A stretch of 64,000 nucleotides of DNA from Laccaria trichodermophora (taxonomy: Eukaryota; Basidiomycota; Agaricomycetes; Agaricales; Hydnangiaceae), in assembly GCA_018417955.1 (NCBI GenBank), contig JACTVC010000004.1, forward strand, positions 1,674,001 to 1,738,000, written 5' to 3'. The notes under the pieces are model-generated. The model ran no database searches. It saw only the letters and a program-made list of their open reading frames with translations, and was not told the origin of the DNA. Each line of letters opens with the position of its first letter. Position 1 is the stretch's first letter. This document shows positions 1 through 11,846 of this stretch, piece after piece. Made by a program: the position numbers and the translations under genes.

Positions 1-2171
1 GTTATTCACATTCCTGATCAACCAGGGGCCATGGTTGCTCCATTCCATGCCTCATTTCCTGACTTCATAACCAATCCCAAACGTTGTGCTCCTGAGTGTT
101 TTTCTTCTAACCACTTTTCATTCCCTGCTTTGGATGCTTCAGAGGGTCATAAACTGCTAGCCCTCAAATGTTTGGAGAAGATGAATGGGTCACTGAAGTA
201 CAACATGTGCGGAATCCCCAAAGAATTGACATTGTCACAAATAGGCAGGGCCAACTCTCCAGAAAATGTTGGCAAAATCTCTGAAGCACTCAAATACTCA
301 TGCACCTATTGGGCTGTTCATTTTGCAGAGGTCAAGGTGTTTGACACCATGCTCGTTGGCTCTCTTCATGTTTTTCTGCATGAACATCTTTTGCACTGGA
401 TAGAGTGTCTCAGCATACTGGGTGAGCTGCAGGCTGCATTGGAATCACTGAGTACCATAGTCACTGTTTTGTCAGTAAGTTATTTGCCAGAATGAAGGAG
501 AAAACATTGTGAGGCTAATAAATTTCTGATTTACAGGTATGCAAATTCCATGACTTTACGTTACTTGTTCACGATGCCTGCCAGTGTTTACAAATGAACT
601 TTGAAGCTGTCCAGAAACATTGCATGGAGATCTATGAGTCTGCACTTATTTGGATCCCAAGGAATTCAGTAATACGCAAAACCTACGTTGCAGATGTCAG
701 GAGAGTTCCAAAAGTGACTCTTGGATTATCTGACTCATGGGACTCTGCAGAGTTGATTATGCAAAATTGGTCAGAGGTGATGTCAGTTGCATTCTCACAG
801 GATGGCAGCCAAGTTGTCTCTGGATCAGATGACAGAATAGTCCGAATTTGGAATGTGATGACAGGTGAGGTGGAGGCTGAGCTGAAGGGCCACACAGATT
901 GGGTGATGTCAGTTGCATTCTCGCAGATTGGCAGCCGAGTCATCTCTGGATCATATGATGAAACAGTCCGAATTTGGAATGTGACAACAGGAAAGGTGGA
1001 GGCTAAGCTGAAGGGCCACACACACTGGGTGATGTCAGTTGCATTCTCACAGGATGGCAACCATGTTGTCTCTGGATCGTATGACAGAACAGTCCGAATT
1101 TGGAATGTGATGACAGGAAAGGTGGAGGCTAAGCTGGAGGGCCACACAGATCGGGTGTGCTCTGTCAGATTCTCACAGGACAGCAGCCATGTTGTCTCTG
1201 GATCATATGACAAAACAATCCGAATTTTGAATGTGATGAAGGGCAAGGTGGAGGTTGAGTTGAAGGGCCACACAAATGTGGTGAACTTTGTCATATTCTC
1301 ACAGGATGGCAGCCGAGTTGTCTCTGGATCAAGTGACCACACAGTCCGAATTTGGAATGTGAAGACAGGCAAGGTGGAGACTGAGCTGAATGGCCACGCA
1401 GGTTCAGTGAACTCTGTTGCATTCTTGCAGGATGGCAGCCGAGTCATCTCTGGATCAAGAGACCAAACAGTCCATATTTGGAATGTGACTTTAGGCAAGG
1501 TGGAGACTGAGCTGAAGGGCCACACAGGTTTGGTGAACTCTGTCACATTCTCGCAAGATGGCAGCCGAGTCATCTCTGGAGGGGATGACAAAACAGTCTG
1601 AATTTGGAATGTGACAACAAGCAAGGTGGAGACTAAGCTGAAGGGCCACACTGGCACAGGTCCAGTGAGCTCTGTTGCATTCTCACAGGATGGCAGCCAA
1701 GTTGTCTCTGGATTGTCTGACAAAACAGTCTGAGTTTGGAGTGTGACGACAGGCAAGATGGAGGCTGAGCTAGAGGGCCACACAAATTTGGTGACATCTG
1801 TTGCATTCTCACAGGATGGCAGCCGAGTCATCTCTGGATCAAAAGACAAAACAGTCTGAATTTGGAATCTGACAATGGGTAATTCTCAATCAATGCTTAC
1901 CTCAGACATCACATTGCCTGACAGCAGTAGGGTGAATAAAACTGCCCCTGGGGACTTCCGCATTTTCTATCCCTTGCAGCAACCTAAACTCACTATGAAT
2001 TCCTCTACCCAGTTATCAGATAAGGGTGACTGGATAATGGCCAACATCCATGACTGCTGTATCCCCTCTCAATATCACAACTTTAACTGTTCCTCAATTT
2101 GGGGCTCCAAAATATGTTTGGGGTATGACTCTGGCTGCATAGTTATTTTTGATATAAATGCAGCACTATGA
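1..2171 (+). pseudogene. NACHT-WD40 NLR-like gene, 3-prime part, three in-frame TGA codons
   Basis: The reading frame is open from base 1, so the N-terminus and the NTPase P-loop lie outside the window. Codons 1-158 match the helical region that follows NACHT in agaricomycete NACHT-WD40 proteins. A phase-0 intron (GTAAGT at 475, AG at 535-536, 62 nt) joins this to the linker and then nine WD40 repeats of 42 codons (about 770-1870). Repeats 1-5 carry CGA (Arg) at one fixed position. Repeats 7, 8 and 9 carry TGA there (1599-1601, 1731-1733, 1857-1859). The frame then stays open through a conserved non-repeat C-terminal tail to the stop at 2169-2171. Family role, by knowledge: fungal STAND proteins whose repeats sense ligands in non-self recognition or cell death. 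I infer a pseudogene, or a protein truncated within repeat 7; UGA readthrough cannot be excluded. The repeats are highly alike, as in rapidly evolving fungal NLR arrays. Confidence 0.85.
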
Positions 2172-3099
2172 ATAGTATCAATGTGTCCTCACATGATGCC
2201 TGTCGCCTGCCTTGGGAAAACTTGCCATCGCCTTGGAAAACTTACCATCGCCTGGCATAGTATTACCATCTCCAGCTCCTTTTTGCTAATTCATTGTCTT
2301 GTTCAAATGTTGTCAGTGCCTCCAACCCATTAAGCATGAAATTAATCCAAATATGTTGTGGGCATGAAAGTAGAAGGTACTGGGCTTGAGTGGCTGAGTT
2401 TGACCCTCTGAATGATTAAGTGAACAAATTTACAAAGATAGAAATGAGAGAAACACAACTAGAATCCAACAAGCCATCTGAGTTACCTTGTAATGGTAGT
2501 TGTAATTTTCTCAACGTGCCCCACTGCATTCAGGTAATCCTCCTACTTCGTGTCTTGAATCCTGCCCTGGTCCTTCCATGTCACTTCGGTGCAGAGGATA
2601 TCTTGTCATCACACTACCAGCAGGGGATGCCCAATAGACCGGAACTGTATGAAGCAACACAGGCCGGTCAGACATATGAGATTGCCTGGCCTGTGGTAGG
2701 GTAATTATCATGATTTGAGCTGCCATATTTGGCACAGTATACAAGAAGAACAACTGGGTATGGCAAAATAGAGACTTACAGCTCAGAGGAGTTGAACTGG
2801 CAAGGATTAACTTTTTAAATGTTTGGAGGTGAGTTCCACTTCATTTTTACTTCATTGGATGATTATGAACATACAAACCTCGTCGGAAACACATCCCACT
2901 TGCGAAATCCCTGTCGGCTCGTGTGGGTGATGAACAGAGGGGAAGATTGAGCTGCCGATAGCAGCAAAGCGTAATGCTCAGGGCCATTGTCTACATCTTA
3001 CCTTTTGCTAAACGTAAGGTCAACTTGATCCCTTAGATGAAGGACGAAGCAGGACGTACCTTTGAAGAAATAACTTCCAGAGAAAGAGCCTCAAAGAGG
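2172..3099. other. Intergenic stretch, no supported gene
   Basis: I see no gene here. Short ORFs around 2420-2750 overlap on opposite strands and show no family features. Near 2200-2270 a short imperfect repetition of a TTGGGAAAACTTGCCATCGCC-like phrase is visible. Confidence 0.5.
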
Positions 3100-3444
3100 T
3101 TGTTACATCTGAAGTAGTGACGACTTCCCATTATGTTGAAGGACGGCATTTTGAACTCTGCTGAGAATGCAATTAGCTTTCGAATTTAAACTGGTGTAGT
3201 GCATACCCATTGGTTCTCACGAAGAGTGCCAGTGTTTTGGTGGATGGTGGGGGTAGGAGAAGGGACAGACAGACAATGAGGGCAACATCAGACAATACTC
3301 GCCTCTGATCACAGTGGATAGTTCAAATTGTGGAACAAGCACAGAGTGATAAACACACCTTAAAAAAAGTCTGCTGGCTCTGCCATTCTGACACTGTGAC
3401 ACCCTGAACGTGTAGCATCCACTCTAAGGTGGTGAACTTTTGAG
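3100..3444 (+). repeat. Dispersed repeat, related to 33.86-34.18 kb
   Basis: This segment aligns by eye with 33862-34175 in the same orientation. Shared landmarks include CGAC..CTTCCCATTATG, GCAATTAGCTTTC, AGGGCAACATCAGAC, CTGCTGGCTCTGCCATTC and CACCCTGAAC.TGTAGCA. The match reaches the target site of foldback element E1 at 3437-3444. The segment therefore belongs to the same repeated block as the NLR-flanking duplications further right. Confidence 0.7.
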
Positions 3445-3589
3445 CACTAGTCCCTACCACTTCTTATCATAAAACACTGGCAACTGCCAGCACAACGATT
3501 TGTTAATTGCCTAGGTTTTTTATGAAATGAGATAACATGGCAAAGCATATGAAATGTATCTCATTTCTTTCAAGGTATTGTTTCATTTC

Positions 3590-3865
3590 TATTTCATTTC
3601 TGTTTCATATCTATTTCATTTCTGTTTCATATCTATTTCATTTCTGTTTCATATCTATTTCATTTCTGTTTCATATCTATTTCATTTCTGTTTCATATCT
3701 ATTTCATTTCTGTTTCATATCTATTTCATTTCTGTTTCATATCTATTTCATTTCTGTTTCATATCTATTTCATTTCTGTTTCATATCTATTTCATTTCTG
3801 TTTCATATCTATTTCATTTCTGTTTCATATCTATTTCATTTCTGTTTCATATCTATTTCATTCCT
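3590..3865 (+). repeat. 22-bp minisatellite in the E1 left arm
   Basis: About a dozen near-perfect copies of TTTCATTTCTGTTTCATATC plus TA form a 22-bp period. Less regular relatives continue to about 4200 and recur inverted at about 7090-7560. A 22-bp period is not a multiple of three, so every frame is open. This explains the low-complexity Phe/Ser/Ile ORFs here. Confidence 0.9.
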
Positions 3866-6162
3866 GCTTAGCACTATTTTTCATTCCTGCCTGGGCTATT
3901 TTTCATTTCATTTCTGTTTCATATCCATATCATTTCTGTTTCATATCTATTTCATTTCTGCCTAGCACTATTTTTCATTCCTACCTGGGCTATTTTTCAT
4001 TTCATTCCTGTTTCATATCCATTTCATTTCTGTTTCATATCTATTTTATTCCTGCATAGCACTGTTTTTCATTCCTACCTGGGCTATTTTTCATTTCATT
4101 TCTGTGTCATATCCATTTCATTTCTGTTTCATATCTATTTCATTCCTGCCTAGCACTATTTTTCATTCTGCCTGGGCTGTTTTTCATTGCTTTCCCAGGG
4201 TGATATTTTTGGTATTTCATTGCTGCCTAGAGCTATTTTTTTTCTTTGCCTAGGGTAATAACAGGGTAGGAATTGTCAGGGTCTTTTGCATTGTTGGAGT
4301 GTGGTCACATGACCAATTACCAAAAATGGTCAAAAATGAAATTTGTAGTCCTACACTGTAGCTTCCTGAATCTGTTTGAATTAGATTCTGAAGTGCTCCC
4401 ATTGTGGAGATATGAGGTAAAGGAATTTCAGAAGTGTCACATTTCTTTTTTGTTTTTTTGTGTTTTTTCCATGAAAACAAAACCAAACAGCATGATTTCA
4501 GTTTATTTAGAAAGAAAGGGCTACAATTATTGTATCATGGGAAAAATGACCAAAAAAGGAAGGTGCATGCCCTAGAAAAGGAATTAGACTATAAGAGTTA
4601 GATATAGACTATCAAGTTTACTGATAGACTACAAAAAGTCAGATTTAAACAACACAGTTTACTGATACACTATAAAAGACTACAAAAGTCAGACTTAGAC
4701 TACAAAGTTTGCTGATAAATTACAAAAGACTACAAAAGTCAAACCCAGACTACAAAGTTTACTAATACACTACAAAAGACTACAAAAGTCTATAGACTAC
4801 CAAGTTTACTGATATATAGACTACAAAAATGTCTACAAAGTTTACTAAGACACTACAAAAGACTCCAAAAGCTTGGACTTAAACTACAAAGTTAGGGTTA
4901 AGGTCAAAATTGATACTAGAAAAGTTTGTAGTGTGCGCTTTTTCATTAGAAAATTGTGTAGTGTCTGCTTTTTGAGCATACAAAAGTTTGTAGTGTCTGC
5001 TTTTCAAGACTACAAGTTGCCATGTAGTTTGTGGTGTCCTTGATCCTGTGTAAATTATGGGGATGAGGTTGAAGGATTAACATTCATTTAAAAGGTTTGT
5101 TGTTGACATGTAGTTTGTGGTGTCCTTGACATCATGGATTGACCTATTGCCATTGCTGCAGCATTGGTTTTTTACATTATGCACAAGTTGTCTTTTACAT
5201 TAGGATCAAAGAGCTGTATCAAAGTTGACCATGTTTGGGACAGGCCAGTAACTATCAATGTGAAAGCAGACAGTGTGAAAGCCAACTTGGTCATGATGTC
5301 AAGAACTGGTGATGTCATGTCAATCTTTCAGCCATATCCCCACATGAACTTATAATTATGTTTTTGGATAGGACAGTAGGTATCAAGGCTTAGAATGGAC
5401 TTTCCTAATGTGAAAGACAACTTGTGCATGATAATGCTGCAGCACTGGCAATATGATGGCAATCCTTCAACCTCATCCCATAACCTACATAGGGCCAAGG
5501 ACACCATAAACTACATGTCAACCACAAACATTTTCAAATGAAAATGCAGACACTGCAAACTCTTTTGATATTCTTTAGTGGTCAAAAAAAGTGGACACTA
5601 CAAACTTTTTTCTAATGAAAAAGCAGATGCTACAAACTTTTCTAATGACAAAAAGTGGAAACTACAAACTTTTCCAGTCTGAAAAAGTGGACAGGACAAA
5701 CTCTTCTAATGGCTCTCATACTCTCTTTTGCATAGAATTCCTCAAACTAAATGGAATACATAGGGTCCCTGCAGTGGATCTGTATATTCCCTAGCCATTT
5801 TCCCATCAAATATGTGCCATGTATGGGATGGATGGCCATAGGGCTAGGTTGACTTTGGATAACCTTTTGGTCCTAACCCTAATTATGTAGTCTAAGTGCA
5901 AGGTGTTGACTTTTGTAGTCTTTTGTATTATCTCAGTAAACTTTGTAGTATAGGTCTGACATTTTTGTAGTCTATCAGTAAACTTGGTAGTCTATAGACT
6001 TTTGTAGTCTTTTGTAGTGTATTAGTAAACTTTGTAGTCTAAGTTTGACTTTTGTAGTCTTTTGTAGTCTATCAACAAACTTTGTAGTCTAAGTCTGACT
6101 TTTGTAGTCTTTTATAGTGTATCAGTAAACTGTGTAGTCTAGTCTGACTTTTTGTAGTCTAT

Positions 6163-6648
6163 GCCCAACTCTGGAACAGAGGAGAGTTTTGTCAGAATGA
6201 TAAAACATGTTCCCTGCCAACTGTCCTGTGATGGCACTCCCACAAATTTTGGGTATGTTCCATTGGTCGTTCCTGTTTTCGCTGATGACTCACCATAATG
6301 CTCTTTCCTTCGAGCACTTGTTTGTATTCTCTTTTGCTGGTGAACGTTTGAACTACCATACATACCAAGTTCTCATGGCCTATAACGTTACATTCCCGAT
6401 TCTGGAACAGAAAGAAAATGCTTGACTGTGCTGGCTTACCATGAATTTCAGCTTGTTCTGTTTTTTGTAACTTGTTACAACCTTTTGGTAAGGGTCCCTA
6501 AAGCCTTGGCTGGCCTGTGAGGAGCGAACTGTGTTAGTGGTTCAGTGACAAGCAGGCCACTAATAGTAATATGAAACATTATTCAGGTGGGATGTATAAA
6601 TTACATTATTTCAGATGGAGTAAGGGACTGGTGCTTTTGCCACTAAAC
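6163..6648. other. Segment unique to the right arm of E1
   Basis: Aligning the two arms, the left arm runs without a break where the right arm has about 486 extra bases between GTAGTCTAT (ending 6162) and ATATCTAACTC (from 6649). About 18 arm bases are missing at the junction. I see no target duplication or terminal repeats. A 72-codon plus-strand ORF (6207-6425) and an overlapping minus ORF are present but not recognisable. This could be filler DNA or a captured host fragment. Confidence 0.5.
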
Positions 6649-7686
6649 AATATCTAACTCTTATAGTCTAATTCCTTTTCTAGGGCATGCACCTTCCTTT
6701 TTTGGTCATTTTTCCCATGATACAATAATTGTAGCCCTTTCTTTCTAAATAAACTGAAATCATGCTGTTTGGTTTTGTTTTCATGGAAAAAACACAAAAA
6801 AACAAAAAAGAAATGTGACACTTCTGAAATTCCTTTACCTCATATCTCCACAATGGGAGCACTTCAGAATCTAATTCAAACAGATTCAGGAAGCTACAGT
6901 GTAGGACTACAAATTTCATTTTTGACCATTTTTGGTAATTGGTCATGTGACCACACTCCAACAATGCAAAAGACCCTGACAATTCCTACCCTGTTATTAC
7001 CCTAGGCAAAGAAAAAAAATAGCTCTAGGCAGCAATGAAATACCAAAAATATCACCCTGGGAAAGCAATGAAAAACAGCCCAGGCAGAATGAAAAATAGT
7101 GCTAGGCAGGAATGAAATAGATATGAAACAGAAATGAAATGGATATAACACAGAAATGAAATGAAAAATAGCCCAGGTAGGAATGAAAAACAGTGCTATG
7201 CAGGAATAAAATAGATATGAAACAGAAATGAAATGGATATGAAACAGGAATGAAATGAAAAATAGCCCAGGTAGGAATGAAAAATAGTGCTAGGCAGAAA
7301 TGAAATAGATATGAAACAGAAATGAAATGGATATGAAACAGGAATGAAATGAAAAATAGCCCAGGTAGGAATGAAAAATAGTGCTAGGCAGAAATGAAAT
7401 AGATATGAAACAGAAATGATATGGATATGAAACAGAAATGAAATGAAAAATAGCCCAGGCAGGAATGAAAAATAGTGCTAAGCAGGAATGAAATAGATAT
7501 GAAACAGAAATGAAATAGATATGAAACAGAAATGAAATAGAAATGAAACAATACCTTGAAAGAAATGAGATACATTTCATATGCTTTGCCATGTTATCTC
7601 ATTTCATAAAAAACCTAGGCAATTAACAAATCGTTGTGCTGGCAGTTGCCAGTGTTTTATGATAAAAGTGGTAGGGACCACTCTTT

Positions 7687-8106
7687 TGAGGTGGTGCTCT
7701 CCCAACGCTCTCCGTTGTGCAGCACAAGTGCAGCATTGGTGCAGTGTACAAGATGATGACTGTGATGATTCTGTGACCACAGTGACGAGAGGTAACTGGG
7801 GTTAGAAGAGGCACATGGAAGTTTGGGTAGCAAACACGAAAGACTGTTGTAAGCTCTGTATTCACTGGGGTTGTACTGAGATATACGGGGGTCTTTTATA
7901 TATGGTAGGCAGAGAGTCATGGGGTTTGCAATAGGAGGCAGTGACTAAGGCTGGTAGATGGGAGCACATGGTAAGTGGGTTGGATAGGTAAGCTATGTGA
8001 AATGTCCAAGGATAGTGAGATGCATAAGTGTCGAGAGAGGGGTTAACAAACGTGTGGGCACAAGGCTTGGGTACGGATGTCGGGCAGGAGTGTCATGTGC
8101 GTTACA
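7687..8106 (-). repeat. Gypsy 3-prime LTR (probable)
   Basis: On the minus strand this begins TGTAACGCACATGACAC just after a purine-rich GGAGGG, downstream of the polyprotein stop at 8231. It holds a TATA box in mid-LTR position. The end is placed at CA (complement of TG at 7687-7688), next to the E1 insertion site. I could not pair it with a 5-prime LTR, so it rests on position, the TG start and the TATA box. Confidence 0.55.
7895..7903 (-). promoter_or_regulatory. TATA box of the gypsy LTR
   Basis: TATATAAAA on the minus strand, followed by AGACCCCC, sits in the middle of the probable LTR, about 200 bases from its start. Its sequence and spacing fit an LTR core promoter. Confidence 0.5.
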
Positions 8107-8230
8107 TACGCCCTCCAGGGATTCCTTGGGAATTCCTAACCAAAGTAGGAGGAAAATAAACGAGTGTCAAGAAGGAGAGTCTGAGTTGAGTGAATTGGAA
8201 AGGGAAGAAGGGGTATTGTGAATGAGGAGT

Positions 8231-9179
8231 TTAAGGCATGGAGGAGTAGGCGTGTGTGGCTGCAAGGAGCACTTGGTCGTTCTTCTTCTGGATGTGAGTG
8301 GCTTTGGTGGCATTGAAGTGCTGTTGCTGTCTCTGGAGGGTTTCAGCAGCATGCCATAATAAGTTCTCAACGACTTTGGCACATTTGGGGGTGAGTCTGT
8401 CAGGCTCAGGTTCAACGACGAGTGGGGTGAACGAGGTGGAGGGGAACTGGCCTGAGGATGAGGAAGAGGAGGATGAGTAGGAGGAGTCATAACCCTCTGG
8501 AGCTGGGCACTTTTTGCCTCTGGGTTTGTGCTCAGATCCGCATGTGGGTTTACTAGCGTGGGGTGCAGTGCCGATGTCCTCCGCTGTGATGAGGAAGTCC
8601 TCAAGGGTTACGGGGTCGCCATTGAGGTCAAACTCCTGGGTCTTGGAGTCATAGGTGGCAAAGCGGATGGGGTTGTCTTCAATGTGTGTGTTGAAGACTT
8701 CCGCGAAGTCGTTGTAGCCAGTGGGAAAGGCGAGGGGGACTTTGCATCGACAAAGATCCATGTTGGTCAGGTGGAAGTCTGAAATCTGCCCAGCGTGGAA
8801 GAGGTATTTCTCGTTTTTGAGGGGATCAGTGGCGAGGAACTGGGTGCAACTGAGGTGCTTGATTTGGGCCTGTTCGATGGTACAACAATTAATTTTGGGC
8901 AGCTTCTTCTCTGCAGCGACATCAGGGACAGGGTCGCAGGGTTCTGTGATCGGTGGGGCATTGGGGATAATGATGTCATCATCAGGCATCGTGGTGAAGA
9001 TAGATGAGGTGGACGAGCAAGTGAAGACTTTGAGTAGTGAGCGGAAGGCAAGGGAAGTGGAGGTTCTGAGTTGGCTAGGGATTTGAAGGGAGACTTTATG
9101 GGGGCTGGGGGTTTGAATAATTTCCAAATGGCCAGTGAAGATCTGAGGCTCATCTACAGGAGGTTTCCCATGTCCTTTT
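8231..9179 (-). pseudogene. Gypsy polyprotein C-terminal extension
   Basis: The frame is open for about 310 codons. It begins with a proline-rich phrase (..GKPPVDEPQIFTGHLE..) that in related mushroom chromoviruses follows the chromodomain directly. It continues through an acidic stretch with a serine run and a basic GKK patch, and ends at a stop near the LTR. Element A separates it from the chromodomain at 10702-10905. I know no enzymatic function for this tail. In other copies of such elements it is the last part of the Gag-Pol product or a separate small ORF. Near 8600 a second frame is open to 8167, so the exact end could be frameshifted. Confidence 0.6.
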
Positions 9180-10701
9180 CAGTACTTTACCATCCCCCAC
9201 ATAATCCACATGGACTCCACTGGATTCCACTGGATTCCACTGGACTTCACTGGACTTCACTGCATATTGGCAATATCCACAAAACTGGACTCCACTGGAC
9301 TGCAAGCACAAATCTGGACTGGACTGGACTGCAAATCACAAAACTGGATTCCACTGGACTCTTCCAACACAAAACTGGACTCCACTGGACTGGACTGGAC
9401 TAAGTTAATTCAGAACTCCTGAACTTAGGTTTCAAAACAAAAAATTAAATTGAATTATATTTACAACATTCTATGTTACAGGGAGGGGGGGGGAGAAGAA
9501 GGAAAAGAAAGGGGGGAGGGAAGGGAAAGGGAGGGGGAAAGGAAAGGAAAGGAAAGGGAGGGGGAAGAGAGGGATGGAGGGGGGAGGGAGCAAGGAAGGG
9601 GGGAGAGACTGGAGGGGAGAGGTGGTGGTACTGGGACCTTGTCACCGCTCCATGTTGGCACGCTGTCGGGTGGGAGTGGGCACTCGTGGTTTTTCGTGGA
9701 CATGTGTTGGGTTTGGGCGCTTGTTGTTTTTGTGGGCGCTTGTTGTTTTTCGCATGTGGTGGGGGTGGGTTTGTGTGGACGTGTCATCATGTCGCATCAT
9801 CATCGTGGTGTGTCACATTGTTGTCCTGGCATGTTGTGTCGTCATCGTGGCGTGTCGTTGAGGGGTGGGTTTGTGTGGATGTGTCATCGTGTGGTGTTGT
9901 CGTCGTGGCATGTCGTCCTGGCGTGTCGTGTAGTCGTCGTGGCATGTTGTTGACATGTCATCGTGTCATGGGTGGTGCGGGGTTGCTGTACCGTTGTCCT
10001 GGGGTTGTCGGTGGCTGTTGTGGTGAGAACGGAGTGACGGAGTGGGGGTACACACATACCATTGGCCCATGACATTGCCACGTCATGGGCACTGTTGGGC
10101 GCTGACCTCGTTCCACGTCCTGCGTTCCTTGTGTGTTGGCATAGGCATCGTTGATGTGGGCGTCATTGGTGTAGGCGTCGTTGGCGTGGGTGTGGGCAGC
10201 ATGGGCATCGAGAGGGGTGTTGAGAGGGCAGTGAATGGGTGGTGGTGGTGGAAAGGAAAGAGATGGTCACAGAAGTGTGACCATGCCACAAACAGGAGAC
10301 GTGACAATATGGCACACCCTCAAGTAAGTCACGTAACCTCACCCCACAGACTGAACAAAATCATGAATCCTTATTGCAGCTATCACTGACCCACACTATA
10401 TGTAAATCATAACCTTTCTATTCATTGATCAATGAAATTGTAAGTATAGCTTGTTTATTGTATAGTCTATTTTTGCTTTTTTAGTAGTATTCATATATAA
10501 TAATAATAATATACTGGAATGACTGGACTCCACTGGACTCCATGAGACTCTGACTGGACTCATAGTCCAGTGGACTGGACTGGACTGGACTGGACTGGAC
10601 TCCAGTGGACTGGGCATTCTGCCAGCCAATTTGGCCTGGTAAGAGGGCCACTGGAATCCACTGGAGTCCATATGGATTATGTGGGGGAGGGTAAAGACCT
10701 C
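9180..10701. mobile_element. Element A of the CAGTAC/GAGGTC family
   Basis: The left tip is CAGTACTTTACC and the complement of the right tip is GAGGTCTTTACC. Both are followed by (A/C)TCCCCCACATAATCCA and then iterons of the type TGGACTCCAC (9204-9410 and 10510-10680, mutually inverted). The inside holds an AT-rich spacer, a G/A-only tract of about 140 bases (9480-9620) and a mosaic of GTGG, TCGTGG and GTCGT units. No transposase is present. Unlike B and C, no matching 8-bp target duplication is visible (GTCCTTTT against CAATTCAG), so one flank may have been altered. It splits the gypsy pol between the chromodomain and the C-terminal extension. Confidence 0.75.
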
Positions 10702-11846
10702 CAATTCAGAGATATTGGAAGCACCAAGGAGATCCAAATACACAGGTATAGCATTTAAGTGCGAAATACGATTATAGGGGAGCCAAGTGATGTTGCCAGC
10801 TTGCCAGAGTACCTCAAATAGGGCGTTTTCCTTGGACCCAGAGTGGGAGAGGATTTTATCCATGGCCCACTCACCCTCCAAGCTGTCACCAAGGGATAGC
10901 TGCACGTCCAGACGGCCAGGAAGAGTTTATGGCAAATTCAATAGCAGGTAGTTTAGCCACCCAGTCTGTTTGCTTATCATTAATGCATTGCCTGAGCATC
11001 TGAGTGACGGTTCAATTGGTGCATTCAGTTGAGCCATCCATTTTGGGGTGATAGGCACTGGACATCTTAAGCTTTGTTCCAATCAGCTTGTGAAGGTGCC
11101 CCCAGAATATGCTGGTGAACAGGACATCTCGGTCACTGATTATGTTCCTTGGGAGCCTGTGAAGTTTGTATATTTCTTCAAACATGAGTTCTGCAATTTG
11201 ACGAGCATTGTAGTTGATTCTGCTCAGAATTAAATGCACCATAGCTGTTAATAAACAAATGATCACAGTGATGGCATTGAAGACTCCGTCGCAGTTCTTA
11301 GATTCCAGTAAGGGTCCAACAAAGTCAATTCCGATGGAGTCCCAGGGTTGGCTTGGTATGGGTAATGGGTTCAGTAATCCATAGGGTTTCTGATTACTGG
11401 GTTTGCTGCATTTACAGGTGGTGCATGTCTCGCAGAACACTTTGGTGTCTGAGACTAAGTCCTTCCACCATATGTGATCCCGTAGGTAGTCCAAAGTTTT
11501 GCTGGTGCCTAGGTGGGCGAGAAGAGAGTGCGCCTTGGATATCACGATTTCGCGTGCGCTTCTTCCACCAATCAGCATCTTGGGAATGCAAAGTGTCTTC
11601 GCTTTTTCAGTCTTTTTCTACTACAAAATTTTGGTAGTCCTGTGGCTTATCAATTATAGCTTTGAACAGGGGGTCCTCAATGTATCTCCCTTTGAGTTCT
11701 CAAAGGAGATCAATCCCATCATGACTTCTGGACACCATGTCTACGAGTGAGGGGAATTCTGATGGGATCGGTGGATCTGATGGTATCTCCGAGTTCTTGA
11801 TGTCATCAGATCTAGGAGCTGAGCTATTTTTGGCACGCGGTGGCAA
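10702..11846 (-). pseudogene. Gypsy integrase and chromodomain
   Basis: The open part 11578-11012 carries the integrase zinc finger (His17, His22, Cys49, Cys52 of this ORF) and the catalytic triad Asp85, Asp149 and Glu185 with the usual D-35-E spacing. Upstream, 11846-11579 is readable linker from RNase H. A TGA at 11012-11014, just after the catalytic Glu, sits where Arg is expected, and the preceding residue is Cys (TGC) where Arg is also usual; both fit C-to-T change at CpG. Further on, 10905-10702 encodes a chromodomain-like segment (EGEW.MDKILSH.. then WLPY). Chromodomains target integration to heterochromatin in this family. Not functional in this copy. Confidence 0.75.

Larger units (their letters stand above)
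3445..7682. mobile_element. Foldback DNA transposon E1, hAT-like, non-autonomous
   Basis: The element is flanked by an exact 8-bp duplication CTTTTGAG (3437-3444 and 7683-7690), which fits the hAT target pattern nTnnnnAn. Its ends are inverted: left CACTAGTCCCTACCACTT, right complement AGTGGTCCCTACCACTT. The inverted repeat is not short. The left arm (minisatellite, an AT-rich segment at 4250-4575, then ACTACAAAAG-type repeats at 4600-5000) recurs in reverse on the right almost to the middle, so the element is close to one 4.2-kb palindrome. No transposase frame is present. The ORFs in the arms (for example 4250-4486 and 6769-7005) are mirror copies of each other. The same tips and internal phrases occur in E2 (12262-16042), which defines a family. 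Movement presumably depends on a hAT transposase elsewhere; that is inference. Confidence 0.85.

Noticed and set aside
683..1849. 388-codon minus-strand ORF opposite the WD40 repeats
   Set aside because: It is a shadow of the 126-bp repeat. The plus strand has the recognised domain, intron and conserved tail.
3537..3965. Phe/Ser/Ile-rich ORFs and a CRISPR-like look
   Set aside because: A 22-bp minisatellite without spacers; all frames are open because the period is not a multiple of three. It is part of a foldback arm.
4250..7005. Small ORFs repeated in both E1 arms as a candidate gene pair
   Set aside because: They are mirror copies created by the inverted arms, overlap on both strands and show no domain.
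9450..10072. Gly/Arg- and Val/Cys-rich ORFs in element A
   Set aside because: Composition artefacts of the purine tract and GTGG/GTCGT mosaic.
9172..10709. Target duplication for element A
   Set aside because: Flanking 8-mers GTCCTTTT and CAATTCAG do not match; I report A on tips and structure only.
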